Source: Ottelia alismoides (Eukaryota > Streptophyta > Magnoliopsida > Alismatales > Hydrocharitaceae). From it: 64,000 nucleotides of DNA. The notes below the pieces were generated by a model. It was given only the letters and a program-made list of their open reading frames with translations, was not told the origin of the DNA and made no database searches. Below are positions 1 to 12,250 of this stretch, piece after piece. The position numbers were made by a program, and so were the translations under genes. The DNA is taken from assembly GCA_037367405.1 (NCBI GenBank), contig JAZKJV010009625.1, positions 744,001-808,000 of the forward strand, in the 5' to 3' direction. Each line of letters begins with the position of its first letter. The stretch's first letter is position 1.

Positions 1-471
1 AGGTTCATGATTCAAGATGTCAATTTCCAGCAGTGACCCCCAATCACTAAAATTAACATATCTTGATCAATTTAAATCCAAAAAATACAAACTCAGTTTC
101 CAAAGATTGCCTATTTGATTTATTAAAGAATCCAAGTGATAATTCGCGCATTTCGAGGCAGATTAAAATCGTAATTATCTCATTAATCACGTTCAAATCC
201 GCAGTTCCCGCAACAGTGAATATAGTCATATTCAAAAAGCCATATCTTGAGTAAATAAAGTCCAAATTTAGTAAACTCAAGGCCTATGGTTTCCTTGTTT
301 AATGGGGAACAAAATCCAATTGAAAATTTCGTGTTTAAACATTTTAAACAGAGCCGAAAAATTCAATTTTACAGAGGTGCGAAAAATTGAAATGCAGTAA
401 AATTTCGCAACCCTTTCAAGAACCAAATCGTCTAAGGTCTATGGATCATATCCAAAACCTTATTCAACCTG

Positions 472-483
472 GCTCTGATACCA
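472..483 (-). other. primer-binding site (initiator tRNA-Met)
   Basis: The plus strand reads GCTCTGATACCA, the reverse complement of TGGTATCAGAGC, which pairs with the 3' end of plant initiator tRNA-Met. It lies two bases from the LTR end, which fixes the element's orientation as minus. Confidence 0.9.
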
Positions 484-485
484 CT

Positions 486-3015
486 TGAAGGATATTGTGA
501 ATCCTTAAGCGCATCACGGAAGCGTGTCGATCGCATCGTATGCAATCGGAGCAACTAGTCGTACTAGATGCTAGATGCAGCGGAAATTAAAATTTTTTAA
601 CTTTGAAGATGAAACCACATGATCACGAGAACACTTCTCGGATCGTTTCATCAAACCACAAAGTACACGGAATACCTCTTGAAGCGTGGTTGTGATCGCG
701 AGATCCCAAAGTAGAGATCCTCCTATCTTAAGTCCGATCCACGAAGAACGCACTTGCGGGCGCGATGATGAGTCACGTTCCTTCCCGCAATCCTCGATGA
801 AGATCCAAGCGATGGCTCCCCCGATTTCGTCAAACGAAATTCGTCGTCTTCCTTTAGAGTAAGAAACTCCAAAGAAGATGGAGATCCACGAGTCGTCGAA
901 GAAGAAGCCGAGAGTCTCTCCTTTCTCAACACAAAGTGGACGGCCACTTAATGGAGAAGAGAAAGAGAGAGAGGGCGAGAATGAGAGAGAGAGAGTTGTC
1001 ACCTTGTACAACTCTTAATGATGTACCATGGAAGGCTACCCTATCCCTCTATTTATATTAGTTTAGGATCCATTGGATCTCAATCCATGGACTCATAGAT
1101 CCAACGGCTAGGTTTGGTCTATGTAAGATCAATGGTTATGATTGTTGTTGGTTAAAACCAACAACATTTATTTATGATTAAATTAAATATATGTTGCAAC
1201 ATTATCAACACACATTTTTAATTTAACATAAATAAATTAGTTGAGAGATTAATTATCATAATAAAATGGAGTCAATATAGCCTCCTAAAATTAAGGGGCG
1301 TCACCCATGACTCTTTCATGGGTGACGCCACCTCTAAATTTGGTGGCTCTATTTCTCCTTTTTATTATATTACATTATCTCTCAGTTATCACAAAAATAT
1401 GCACCAAATTAATTCCAAATTAATTTGTGAATATTTCAATCATGCCATTGAACATTATGTGAATCATATTCACAACCCAAACTAATTTGTAAATTGCATT
1501 TCCAATTAATTAACAAATGTGAATCCAATTCACACTATTAATTAACAAATGCAATTTACATAAATTCTCTCTTTTATATATACATATTATAAATCACATT
1601 TATAATACACATATATCATGGATAGTATTATCCACATTCTCTAATCCTTGATAATTAAATCTCATTTAATTATCTTGGATAATAATATGAATCATGTTCA
1701 CATTATGCTTGATAATTAAATCTCATTTAATCATCAAGTTTTTCTTGCTTGGATATGAAGTTCATCAAATGAATTATTCTTGAATCCCTTCAAGAATAAT
1801 GTGCTTTCTCCGCAGATACTTGGAGATAAGGACAGGGCGATTGTATTATTCCACGTATAGTGACTTGGATGTTGAGATCTCGTCTCAAATCCATATCGTA
1901 CGAACCTCCCACAGATGCTTGATTAAATCAAGACCGCAAATCCAATTTTCTCATTGAATCTGAATCTCATTCAGACTAATGTCCAACACTTGGACTAAGA
2001 TCAGATTGCTTCTCTACTGGAAGGAGTCACTAAAATCCAGACCTGTTTCATCACTCCCTCGGAATGGAAGCGTCATGGATATACAATCGTTTATGATCAC
2101 ATCACCCTTCAGGTATTCCCAATACCTGTACATCCTGCATACTGGAAGACCCATGGTCAACCCGAAGATCAAGATCTATTTTTCACTGTCTTCTTCAGGG
2201 TTTGATCGCCAAGTTTCTCATTTGATCATTGGGATTTGGTATCGATCATATACTTTCCAAAAGCATATATCATACCTAGGTCTTGATCATATACTTTCCA
2301 AAAGTATATATCAAACCTACAAATTCAGTCAAGCTTCCAAAGCAAGATGACTGTGCACGGAATTTGATTCTTCCCAATATCTCATGAGTGAGCTCATGTC
2401 TTCCGGTTCAGTAGTGAACCTGTATGATCCCTTTGAGAGATCGTATTACTCATATGCCCTTATATGCACACCAGCGCGCCGGTGTATAGACCTTGGTTAG
2501 GTCATCAACCTATTGGTCTGCCAAATGTACATACTCAGACATATAGCAATACATCTGTCTCCGGTCAGAGGATGCGTGCCTATGCTGTGACAGCATTCAA
2601 CATAGGACTTAGGTTATCTCGATCTCGTTAAGTCAACTCTTTGACCTAACTAATCTGACATGTCCGAATCTCTATTCCTATGCAGAGGACCTACATCAAG
2701 AGGTTGGTCAGATATCAGCCTATGTGAGAAAGGATTGCCATCTCCTACTCAGGCTAGAGATCACATCTTAACAATCATTTGACGGTGCTTGATGAGTCCT
2801 CAATCTAACTCTTTAGATATTCATCCAAGCACCAGCCTCTATGATTCAATTATTGAATCAACAGCTGTTTGATCATTAAGACAGCCATGGTACATAACCC
2901 TAATTGTACAGAGGGACCTATTATGCAAATTATTATTCTTCATTTCAGATCAGGGAATGATATTTGCAATAACATTTATTGCATAATGGCTCGCCGTGGG
3001 CTCACATGTCCAACA
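486..3015 (-). repeat. 5' LTR, about 2.53 kb
   Basis: On the minus strand the LTR begins TGTTGGACATGTG at 3015 and ends CCTTCA at 486, giving TG...CA ends next to the PBS. It is long for a plant Copia LTR, which are commonly a few hundred bases to about 1.5 kb. It contains a purine-rich GA tract near 955-1000, a hairpin-forming GTCACCCATG/CATGGGTGAC pair near 1300-1328, and a short direct repeat of about 34 bases at 2244 and 2285. ORFs inside it are low-complexity and have no recognisable domain. Confidence 0.75.
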
Positions 3016-3474
3016 ATTTGATCCAAGTATTGCAAGTATCTTGGAGTTTGATCCAAGCATGCATGAAATTTGGTGATTGATATGAAGTGAAGCCTTGGTG
3101 TTTGATCGAGAATGGTGTGTTATTGTACGGAAATTTGGTGTGTGATCCAAACTATACGAGTCTTTGGTGTGTAATCCAAAGTATTTATAAAGATGGTTGA
3201 GTTATCCATGGAAAATAACTCAATATAGTGATTGGTTGATCAAACAATTGATCATGAATTCCAAGTAAAGTATTTAGGTCATGGTTTTTCATCAAATTGG
3301 ATTCCCGAGCTAACATATTTGCTGAAGTGGTTTCTTGTCTAGTTTAATTTTTGTGCTTGCTAATAGAAGAATTTTTATCTGGACATATTTGTGGTATCTA
3401 GTATTCACCCGCTAATAAAGATTATCATGATCCTACATGTATTTGCATTTGAATACATTGTTGGTTCAACCAAC

Positions 3475-4435
3475 ATGAGCAACAACTTCAAAGGGCGGTC
3501 TATTATAAGACCCCCTCCTTTGATGGAGCTAGTTGTAGTTATTGAGAATTTAAAATACAAATCTTTATAGAACTGATGGATTACGAAAGACTGGACTTGA
3601 TTTAATCAAAGTATGAGCAACCAAAAAATATTAGTTATGGCTGATATGGACTAGAACAAGGGAATGTTCAACTCGAAAGCTATGAATATTATCTTTTATG
3701 ACATCAACAAAAAAAAGAGTTCAATCACCTCTCAGCATGTAAGGTGTTTTACGAAATCTGAATTAAGCTAAGCTTAACATATGAAGGTATGAGCTAGGTA
3801 AATGAATCCCGCACAAGCCTACAACAATAAAGATAGAAACTTTTTAGAATGAAATATGAAGAATCTTTCAGGGACATATACACAAGGCGAATATGTAAAG
3901 AAAATAGTCTTAAGAATCTTGATGTAGATAAAAATGAACCCATGGAGATGGAAAAAGCTCCTAAGATATCTTACTTTTGAGTAGAGAACTATTTGTGATT
4001 GTAATCAAAGAAACCAACAACTCAAATACACTTTGATGGATGATCTAATCAACAAGGTCCAAACATATGAAGTCAAGAGATAAAAAGAAAATGAAGCTGA
4101 CAATACTAGCAAGGTTAACCATGCCATGACATTACTATAAAAGTCAACCATGCCATAATAATATTGAGGATATGAAGGCATAACTCTAATACCCAGAGGC
4201 CTTAATAAGTAATAAAAGAGAATCAAGGAGAAAGGAAAGTGAAGTTATCTATTACGACAGTAAGAAGAAAGGTCACTTCCAGAAGGAATGCCCTCTGGAT
4301 AGAAAAAATCACTGAAGACCAAGAATCATTCAAGAAGGAAAGCTAAAAACAAAGATACAATGGATCATTCAAATACTCCACAGCCTCAGAAGAAGAAATC
4401 CATGTTAACCACGTGAGACTTATCCAACTCAAGTA
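3475..4435 (+). pseudogene. fossil Copia gag, copy 1
   Basis: The ATG at 3475 begins MSNNFKGRSIIRPPP, typical of Copia Gag, and joining frames gives a Y-W-K-F-K-M-Q-like start, an LTYEG-like block near 3775 and a zinc knuckle at 4247-4291. Stops and frameshifts break it throughout. In the knuckle the first Cys is Tyr and the second is Ser, so it could not bind zinc normally. Upstream, GTGGTATCTAGTATTCACCC near 3391 looks like a Copia LTR/leader junction. The fossil ends abruptly against an oppositely oriented Gypsy gag. Confidence 0.75.
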
Positions 4436-4436
4436 A

Positions 4437-4920
4437 CAACCTTCACCAACTCAGCTCCATGTATACATGTCTCGTCTTCCTTCATACACATGGCTTCGCC
4501 ACCATAACTTTTCATGATCAAGAGGTATATTGTCATTAAGGTCACCTTCTTCGCTTCTGAAGTATTCTTAACTTTGAAGTATACATCCATGCCACACAAA
4601 AGTAGCTCCAAGTCCTTTACACTTTGTGTGCCCGAGAAAGACTTGGGCTATAGCATATTTAACCTTTAAATATTGTTGGATTCATCGATGTTCACCACTA
4701 CATTCTTGATGAGAGAGATCTTATAATGAAACTCATACATCATGACTTTGAGTTCCTCAAGCTTTTCCCTAAACACATTCAAGGTGACAACTAACTAGGT
4801 GTTTATTCCATAAATGACTTATTGCCCCTCCACCCCTATGTCGTCCCCCAAAAGAGTTCAAGGTAATTTCGATCTCCATCACAACATCCTGCAAGGTATA
4901 AATACGATCACTGTTGGACA
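4437..4920 (-). pseudogene. fossil Gypsy gag fragment, copy 1
   Basis: On the minus strand, joined frames read KSFSGTQSVKDLE, then GMDVYFKVKN and KVTLMTIYLL. This matches the DLENFLWDMEQYFKAA...VTITTMYL block of plant Gypsy Gag (retrotransposon gag domain). A coiled-coil-like LEELKVMMYEFHYKI segment lies upstream. Stops and frameshifts show it is dead. No protease or RT follows. Confidence 0.65.
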
Positions 4921-6807
4921 CCCATCTTTAATCTTTATTGCATTACCGGTTATCACGGGATAAAATCTGAAAGGTAAATTTTAGATCTCTAACATGTGCA
5001 GTGCTAACTCCTAGTAAGATAATTAGCCTTCTCTTTGCCGGAAAACATACACCAACATGCCTAAGAATAAAGGTTCTGATTGAATTGAATCACTCGAATT
5101 CAATTAGGATTCATTCGAAAAAAAATCAAAAAAAGTTTGTTTCGAAATGAAATGAGTTGAATTTCAATTTCACTTGTGGATTTGATTCCCAAATGAATCA
5201 AATTTGAATTAACTAGAATTCATTCGATACTAATTCGATTCATGTTTGAATGTTCCAGTGCAACGAGTTATAGCATAATTACATCAAAGGGTTGGCATGC
5301 ATTTAGTCTAATTTCATTTGCAATTAAATTGATGTAGAAAAATAATATATGAACAAAACTATAAAATCTTATGACATGTAATTCACTATTAAAGATTTGG
5401 TATTTGCATTGTATTACTGAACATAACATGTCAAAGTATGGCAACATAAGTAAGCATTTTTTTATTTCCATTTTGATTTCTTCATCACAGAGTTATTAAC
5501 CATACTTTCACTGCTAAGTATGAGAGAAGAAAATACCATCAAGTTCCTGTTTCATCAAGCATATAAAGGCACTCCTAGATCGCCTTATTACATTCAGACT
5601 TCACCGACATGATTTTCTTACTCACATGCAGTGTTACTTGTCCTTGTGTGACGTATATATGCATCATTAGACTCTTATAGTGCGCTCTAAACTCTTCCAC
5701 CACTCAATTTACCCAAAGATCCTTAGGTCATGACTCCATTTGGTTATTATCTTCATATTTGTCCAAGTTCTCTTATTTAGTAACTAAACCCACTTTAGTT
5801 ACCACTTTATGGCCTCTCTTAATTTTTCTCAATTCCCACGGTAGAATATTATTAACCCATATCTTAAACTAAGTTCAAGTGGTTCAACTTCGAAGCATGT
5901 CGTCAGTTGGAGAAAGTGATCCTCCACGCATTGATTATACAAAATATTTAGGTTCATATATCTACTTCTTATTTTATTCTAGTAAAATTAGATTGTGTAT
6001 GAGTTAGTTCGTATAAGTATGGGGTCAATCTTATCATGCTATTTAGAAAATTTAATTTTAATGCACTAAGAGGAGCACAAAACACTATAATCATGCTTCA
6101 ATCTCTCTATGACTCGTTAGAGAAATTATTCATACGTGATTCATATCTGACAATGATTGATTTGTCAGTAAATTATATCATTATTAGAGTAATGATCTTA
6201 TTGCTATTGTGCTTGTCACTAATATATATCTAAGAAACACACAACAGTTGTGGATTAATCAAAATAAAAAGATATGTTTATTTGTTTATCTCTTAGCATC
6301 TATTTTGTTTAGCTTGGTGTCTAATCCAAGTTTTTCAAGTGACTTGATATTTGATCCAAGTATTGCAAGTATCTTGGAGTTTGATTTAAGCATGCATGAA
6401 ATTTGGTGATTGATATGAAGTGAAGCCTTGGTGTTTGATCGAGAATGGTGTGTTTCTGTATGGAAATTTGGCGTGTGATCCAAACTATACGAGTCTTTGG
6501 TGTGTAATCCAAAGTATTTATAACGATGGTTGAGTTATCCATGGAAAATAACTCAATATAGTGATTGGTTGATCAAACAATTGATCATGAATTCCAAGTA
6601 AAGTATTTAGGTCATGGTTTTTCATCAAATTGGATTCCCGAGCTAACATATTTGTTGAAGTGGTTTCTTGTCTAGTTTAATTTTTGTGCTTGTTATTAGA
6701 AGAATTTTTATCTGGACATATTTGTGGTATTTAGTATTCACCCCCTAATAAACATTATCATGAACCTACATGTATTTGCATTTGAATACATGGTTGGTTC
6801 AACCAAC

Positions 6808-7765
6808 ATGAGCAACAACAACTTCAAAGGACAGTCTATTATAAGACCCCCTCCCTTTGAAGGAGCTAATTGTAGTTATTGAAAATTTAAAATACAAATT
6901 TTTATAGAACTAATGGATTACGAAGTACTGGACTTGATTTAATCAAAGTACAAGCAACCAAAAAAATATTAGTTATGGCTGATATGGACTAGAACAATGA
7001 AATGTTCAACTCGAAAGCTATGAATATTATCTTTTATGACATCAACAAAAAAAGAGTTCAATCACCTCTCAGCATGTAAGGCGTTATACGAAATCTGAAT
7101 TAAGCTAAGCATAACATATGAAGGTATGAGCTAGGTAAATGAATCCCGTACAAGCCTACAACAATAAAGATAAAAACTTTTTAGAATGAAATATGAAGAA
7201 TCTATGTGGGACATATACACAAGGTGAATATGTAAAGAAAATAGTCTTAAGAATCTTGATGTAGATAAAAATGAACCCATGGAGATGAAAAGCTCCTAAG
7301 ATATCTTACTTTTGAGTAGAGAACTATTTGTGATTGTAATCAAAGAAATCAACAACTCAAATACACTTTGAGGGATGATCTAATCAACAAGGTCCAAACA
7401 TATAAAGTCAAGAGATAAAAAGAAAAGGAAGCCAACATTACTAGCAAAGTTAACCATGCCATGCCATTACTATAAAAGTCAACCATACCATAATAATATT
7501 GAGGATATGAAGACAACTCTAATACCCATAGGCCTTAATAAGTAATGAAAGAGAATCAAGGAGAAAGGAAAGTGAAGTCATCTACTACGACTGTAAGAAG
7601 AAAGGTCACTTCCAGAAGGAATGTCCTCTGAATAGAAAAAATCATTGAAGACCAAGAATCATTCAAGAAGAAGGAAAGCTAAAAACAAAGATACAATGGA
7701 TCATTCAAATACTCGACAACCTCAGAAGAAGAAATCCATGTTAACCACGTGGGACTCATCCAACT
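6808..7765 (+). pseudogene. fossil Copia gag, copy 2
   Basis: Paralogue of the gag at 3475. It starts with ATG at 6808 (MSNNNFKGQ) and is likewise broken by stops. The zinc knuckle at 7580-7624 keeps the second Cys, Gly-His and last Cys, but the first Cys is Tyr, as in copy 1; that change therefore predates the tandem duplication. The tail KSMLTTWDSSNSSNN matches the acidic/serine end common in Copia Gag. Confidence 0.75.
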
Positions 7766-8257
7766 CAAGTAACAACCTTCACCAACTCATCTCTTTGTAT
7801 ACATGTCTCGTCTTCCTTCATATGCATGGCTTCGTCACCATAACTTTTCATGATCAAGAGGTATATTGTCATTAAGGTCACCTTCTTCGCTTCTGAAGTA
7901 TTCTTAGCTTTGAAGTATACATCCATGCCACACAAAAGTAGCTCCAAGTCCTTTTACCCTTTGTGTGCCCGAGAAAGACTTGAGCTATAGCATATTTAAC
8001 CTTTAAATATTGTTGGATTCATCGATGTTCACCACTGCATTCTTGATGAGAGAGATCTTATAATGGAACTCATACATCATGACTTTGAGTTCCTCAAGCT
8101 TTTCCCTAAACACTTTCAAGGTGGCAATAACTAGGCGCTTATTCCATAAATGACTTATTGCCCCTCCACTCCTATGTCGTCCCCCAAAAAAGTTCAAGGT
8201 AGTTTCGATCTCCACCACAACATCCTGCAAGGTATAAATACGACCACCGTTGGACAC
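7766..8257 (-). pseudogene. fossil Gypsy gag fragment, copy 2
   Basis: Paralogue of 4437-4920 on the minus strand. The upstream segment starts near 8257 with MSNGGRIYTLQDVVVEIE and runs into a helical LEELKVMMYEF stretch. Then come PKSF..T-like and MDVYFKAKNTSEAKKVTLM segments of Gypsy Gag. The frame is broken between these parts. The tail-to-tail junction with the Copia gag is the same in both tandem copies. Confidence 0.65.
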
Positions 8258-9424
8258 CCATCTTCAATCTTTATTGCATTACTGGTTATCACAGGATAAA
8301 ATCTGAAAGGCAAATTTTAGAGCTCTAACATGTGCAGTGCTAACTCCTAGTAAGATAATTAGCCTTCTCTTTGCCAGAAAACATACACCAACATGCTTAA
8401 GAATAAAGGTTCTAATTGAATTGAATCACTCGAATTCAATTAGGATTCGTTCGAAAAAAATCAAAAAAAGTTTGTTTCGAAATAAAATGAGTTGAATTTG
8501 AATTTCACTTGTGGATTTGATTCCCAAATAAATCAAATTTGAATTAACCAGAATTCATTCGATACTAATTTAATTCATATTTGAATGTTCCAGTGCAACG
8601 AGTTATAGCATAATTACATCAAAGGGTTGGCATGTATTTAGTCTAATTTCATTTGCAATTAAATTGATGTAGAAAAATAATATATGAACAAAACTATAAA
8701 ATCTTATGATATGTACTTAACTATTAAAGATTTGGTATTTGCATTGTATCACTGAACATAACATGTCAAAGTATGGTAATATAAGTAAGCAATTTTTTAT
8801 TTCCATTTTGATTTCTTCATCACAGAGTTATTACCATACTTTGACTGCTAAGTATGAGAGAAGAAAGTATCATCAAATTCTTGTTTCATCAAGCATATAA
8901 AGGCACTCCTAAATCACCTTATTACGTTCAGACTTCACTGACATGATTTTCTTACTCTCAGGAAGCGTTAGTTGTCCTTGTGTGACGTATATATGCAACA
9001 TTAGACCCCTATAGTGCACTCTAAACTTTTCCACCACTCAATTTACCCAAAGATCCTTAGGCTCATGACTCCATTGGGTTATTATCTTCATATTTGTCCA
9101 AGTTCTCTTATTTAGTAACTAAACCCACTTTAGTTACCACTTTATGGCCTCTCTTAGTTTTTCTCAATTCCCACGGTAGAATATTATTAGCCCATATCTT
9201 AAACTAAGTTCAAGTGGTTCAACTTCGAAGCACGTCATCAGTTGGAGAAAGTAATCTTCCATGCATCGATTATACAAAATATTTAGGTTCATATATCTAC
9301 TTCTTATTTTATTCTAGTAGAATTATATTGTGTATGAGTTAGTTATTATAAGTATGGGGTCAATCTTATCATGCTATTTAGAAAATTTAATTTTAATGCA
9401 CTAAGAGGAGCACAAAACACTATA

Positions 9425-11570
9425 AATCATTCCCAATTTAATACGCACCTACATGTAATCCTATTAGTTAAAGTTTGTGTATTCAATATAGAAAACAGAA
9501 TTGAAAATTGATCATGGAATCTAGAGGGAAAGAGCAAGTGTTTAAGAGCATTATCCCAATGACACATTGTCGCTTTTTCCATGTTCCAACATTCTTTAAC
9601 CTAACTTTTAATTTTCCATTTCATTATTGACCAAAGATCCCACCAAATCAGGGTAAATTATGGTACTTCTTCAACTTGCACGTGAAAACTATGATCACAC
9701 TACTTTGAATTTCTTCTTAATATCCTGTCATGATTAGTGTTCTATCCAGATATCCCTCCATCTTTTTGTTGTTTTGATTTTCTGTGTGTGCTAACACACT
9801 ATGATAAATACGTTTTAAGACGATATTTATCATTATATGAATAATCTACATGCTTTTCTCGCCGTAATGTAGGGTGTTCCCTTGTATATCAAAAACCATA
9901 CGTGTCTCATGGCTTTAATTTTTAAATGTTCAAGATTCTCACAATAAATGAAATACTTTTACCTTGCTAAGTTATTTTTTGTCATTCTCATTATTTCATG
10001 TAATATATTAATTTGAGTTATTTTCTATATGAGCTTGATCATATCTTGCTATGTGCAATTGTAGTCCTAATGTGTTCAAGTTTTTTTTATCAATAGTATT
10101 CTATCTTTTAATACACCTCATATAGTTATATTATATTAATATATTTCATTTATCACGATAAAAAGAATATATTTAGATCGTTAACGATGTATAATGATTG
10201 TAACAATTAGGTATTTTTATCCACTATTATATTATATGTTTGATATTTTCCTTGATCATACCATTTTTTCTTTATAATTATAATATTCTTCGTATAAAAT
10301 TATTTATATGAGCTTTAAAACATCAGTTGACTTTTCAAAGTTGAAATAAAATAAATCAAATTTGAATATTCGATACTTAAATGAAGCAAATCTGAAATTA
10401 AGTTAACAATTTCGTTTCAAGTTCGATTCAAGTTCAGATTCGAAATTTTTAACATGAATTGCATCTAAATCATGGTGGATTCCATGTCTTTAGTTCGATT
10501 AGCACCCTACCTACACGAGCATACACACGATATAATCACACAAGAGCACAGAAAAACATGCAAATGAAGCTTTCTCTCTTATTAATAAGGATATTCACAG
10601 TTGGAGAGGATGTGAGAAGAATGAGTGCTCACCCTCTATTATATGCACAAGCTTGGGTATACAAAGGTACACCTCATTATTGTATCTACATATTTACAAG
10701 TACTCTTAGTCTTTGTAGAGGGACTCATATATTTGGCGATACCTCTTTGCATGCCTTGTCTTTTCGACTTTTCAAAAGCCACTTCATTTGCTATAGCATA
10801 TGCCATGTCATCATGTTACATCGCAAATAGATCCCACACTCCAACACGACTGCAACTCTACTTTAATTTTTCCATCAAATACCACTGGACACTTTATCTT
10901 GTATCAAAAGAAAGGTATGAGCATCTGTGTCTTAATGCGGTACCTATAGTTATTTTACTGGCTAAGTGAACTTTATCATGCATCCCACCACATGGGTGTG
11001 CACAGTACCCTGTACATGCACGTAAATCCCAACCTCGTGACTTGAGGTCTATTGCAGCAAGCACAAATGGTCTTAGGTTTCATGTATATGTACGATTGAC
11101 TTCGCAAGATTGTTGAGGCACGACTTCTCTTTATGTATTCTGCATCACTGCATTTCAACGTGTGACATAGTTACTCTAACATTCAAACCCTTAAATATAG
11201 TCTCACATCTAAATTTTACGAAGTGTGGGTGTGAGGTATAAGTAATGGAGACTACTACTTGACAACTTGGGTTTAAGTATTTTAGGTAGTTATCTACGTG
11301 TCCATTTGAACCAGAACCCAACATGTTGTCCGGGCCAATTTTTCTCATTAACAGACTACGGACCTAAGCTCAAGGATGTTACACTTACCACTGAATCCTT
11401 TTCATCTTTTGCAATGCATATTATTTAATCCTTTCTTTTTATTACATCGTGTTGCTAAATCTTCGAGGCATGCTGAAAAATACATATAATTTTTTTAGAA
11501 CTTGCATTAGTTATTTACCTTATTGGAAAAAAATGTCTCTCGTGCAGTGTCCTTAGACAAACAACTTATT
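9425..11570. other. intergenic AT-rich spacer with possible LTR debris
   Basis: No convincing gene. The stretch around 10480-10960 has the look of a minus-strand LTR (interval of medium complexity, short ORFs of 114-123 codons with no known domain), but I found no paired repeat, PBS or TSD. The 11140-11390 segment (reverse complement starts TAACATCCTTGAGC) may be another old LTR piece. 9425-10455 is AT-rich with no recognisable feature. Confidence 0.4.
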
Positions 11571-12250
11571 TATGTTATCAAAAAAACAACATATGAAGAC
11601 AAATCCCATGAAAGAAAAGTCAGCACTCCAAATCAACATCCACGCTTCCCTTTCTCTTTTCTTCTTTAATCGCCATGGCAAACTCCAAACCTCTCCTCTC
11701 TCCTCCACTTCCCCCCCACGATTTCAACCCGAGTTCCGCCCATCTCTCCCAACATCAAAAACAGAGGAGGAAAGGAATCAAAATCCCCTCATTTATATTT
11801 TAATCGTGACAGAGACGGGCAAAAACACACAGATTCATACAGATTGAAAAGAGAATAGAAAGGAACTGTTGCTCTCTCTCTCTCTCTCTGCACCGATTTC
11901 GCCATCTGTTCTTCATCGTGGGTTTCAAATCAAACTCAGCCTCTGAGGACCACTTGGAGACCCCACGCATTAATTGCCATCCGCGCCCACGTCTGGCGAT
12001 GATTAGTGGTGCTGCTACCAGGAGAGCCTCTTAAATCTGGCTCGAGACTCCAATCTCCGGCTTCTTCTTCGACGAAGAAAGCTCTTCTGCTCCAAGCAAG
12101 GAACGGATAAAAGAACCGATCTTTTCTACGTTTCCGAGATCCTCACGCGGTTTCTCCTAGTGGGTAGAGTGAAGATCTTGGTTTCTCGAGGACCCATCTC
12201 GCAATCTTCCTCCCCCTGGCGATTGGACGAAGGAAGGCGTGAGCTTTGTT
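11571..12250 (+). promoter_or_regulatory. 5' flank and presumed 5' UTR of the methylesterase gene
   Basis: Base composition changes here from AT-rich spacer to C/T-rich sequence, as is common at plant transcription starts and 5' UTRs. A CT run lies at 11872-11889. A small upstream ORF of 42 codons plus stop (11675-11803) starts in a good context (GCCATGGC), but whether it is transcribed is unknown. No single TATA box could be assigned with confidence. Confidence 0.4.
11872..11889. repeat. (CT)n microsatellite in presumed 5' UTR
   Basis: Nine CT units about 360 bases upstream of the start codon. CT runs are common in plant 5' UTRs and promoters. Confidence 0.85.

Larger units (their letters stand above)
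1..3015 (-). mobile_element. Copia-type LTR retrotransposon, 5' end only (cut by window start)
   Basis: Read on the minus strand, a long LTR (3015 to 486) is followed by a primer-binding site and then about 470 bases of leader that run off the window. No gag or pol domain is visible in the leader. The right edge abuts ATTTG at 3016-3020. The paralogous sequence near 6348 continues through this point without the element, which gives an empty-site comparison. Copia is inferred from the initiator-Met PBS alone, since the coding region is outside the window; a Gypsy or non-autonomous element is not excluded. Confidence 0.8.
3016..6086. repeat. 3.3-kb tandem duplication, unit 1 (right part)
   Basis: The sequence from 3016 to about 6086 reappears at 6348 to about 9424, offset by about 3.33 kb, with scattered substitutions and small indels. 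The left end of unit 1 has been displaced outside the window by the retrotransposon at 1-3015. The unit holds an LTR/leader-like stretch (3016-3474), a fossil Copia gag, a fossil Gypsy gag in the opposite direction, and about 1.1 kb of AT-rich sequence (4921-6086) with many GAATTC/TTCGAA-like words in which I see no gene. Confidence 0.85.
6087..9424. repeat. 3.3-kb tandem duplication, unit 2 (complete)
   Basis: This copy is uninterrupted and starts right after the CACAAAACACTATAA word that also ends it at 9424, so the junction lies near 6087. Bases 6087-6347 correspond to the part of unit 1 pushed out of the window by the retrotransposon. The 8258-9424 part is AT-rich, matches 4921-6086, and shows no gene. 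Confidence 0.85.

Noticed and set aside
571..1011. 146-codon minus-strand ORF
   Set aside because: Lies wholly inside the 2.5-kb LTR, starts with a Ser-rich low-complexity run from the GA tract, and has no domain.
10459..10969. Overlapping plus-strand ORFs of 123 and 114 codons
   Set aside because: They overlap in different frames, with no domain and no start or splice support. Probably chance in old LTR-like sequence.
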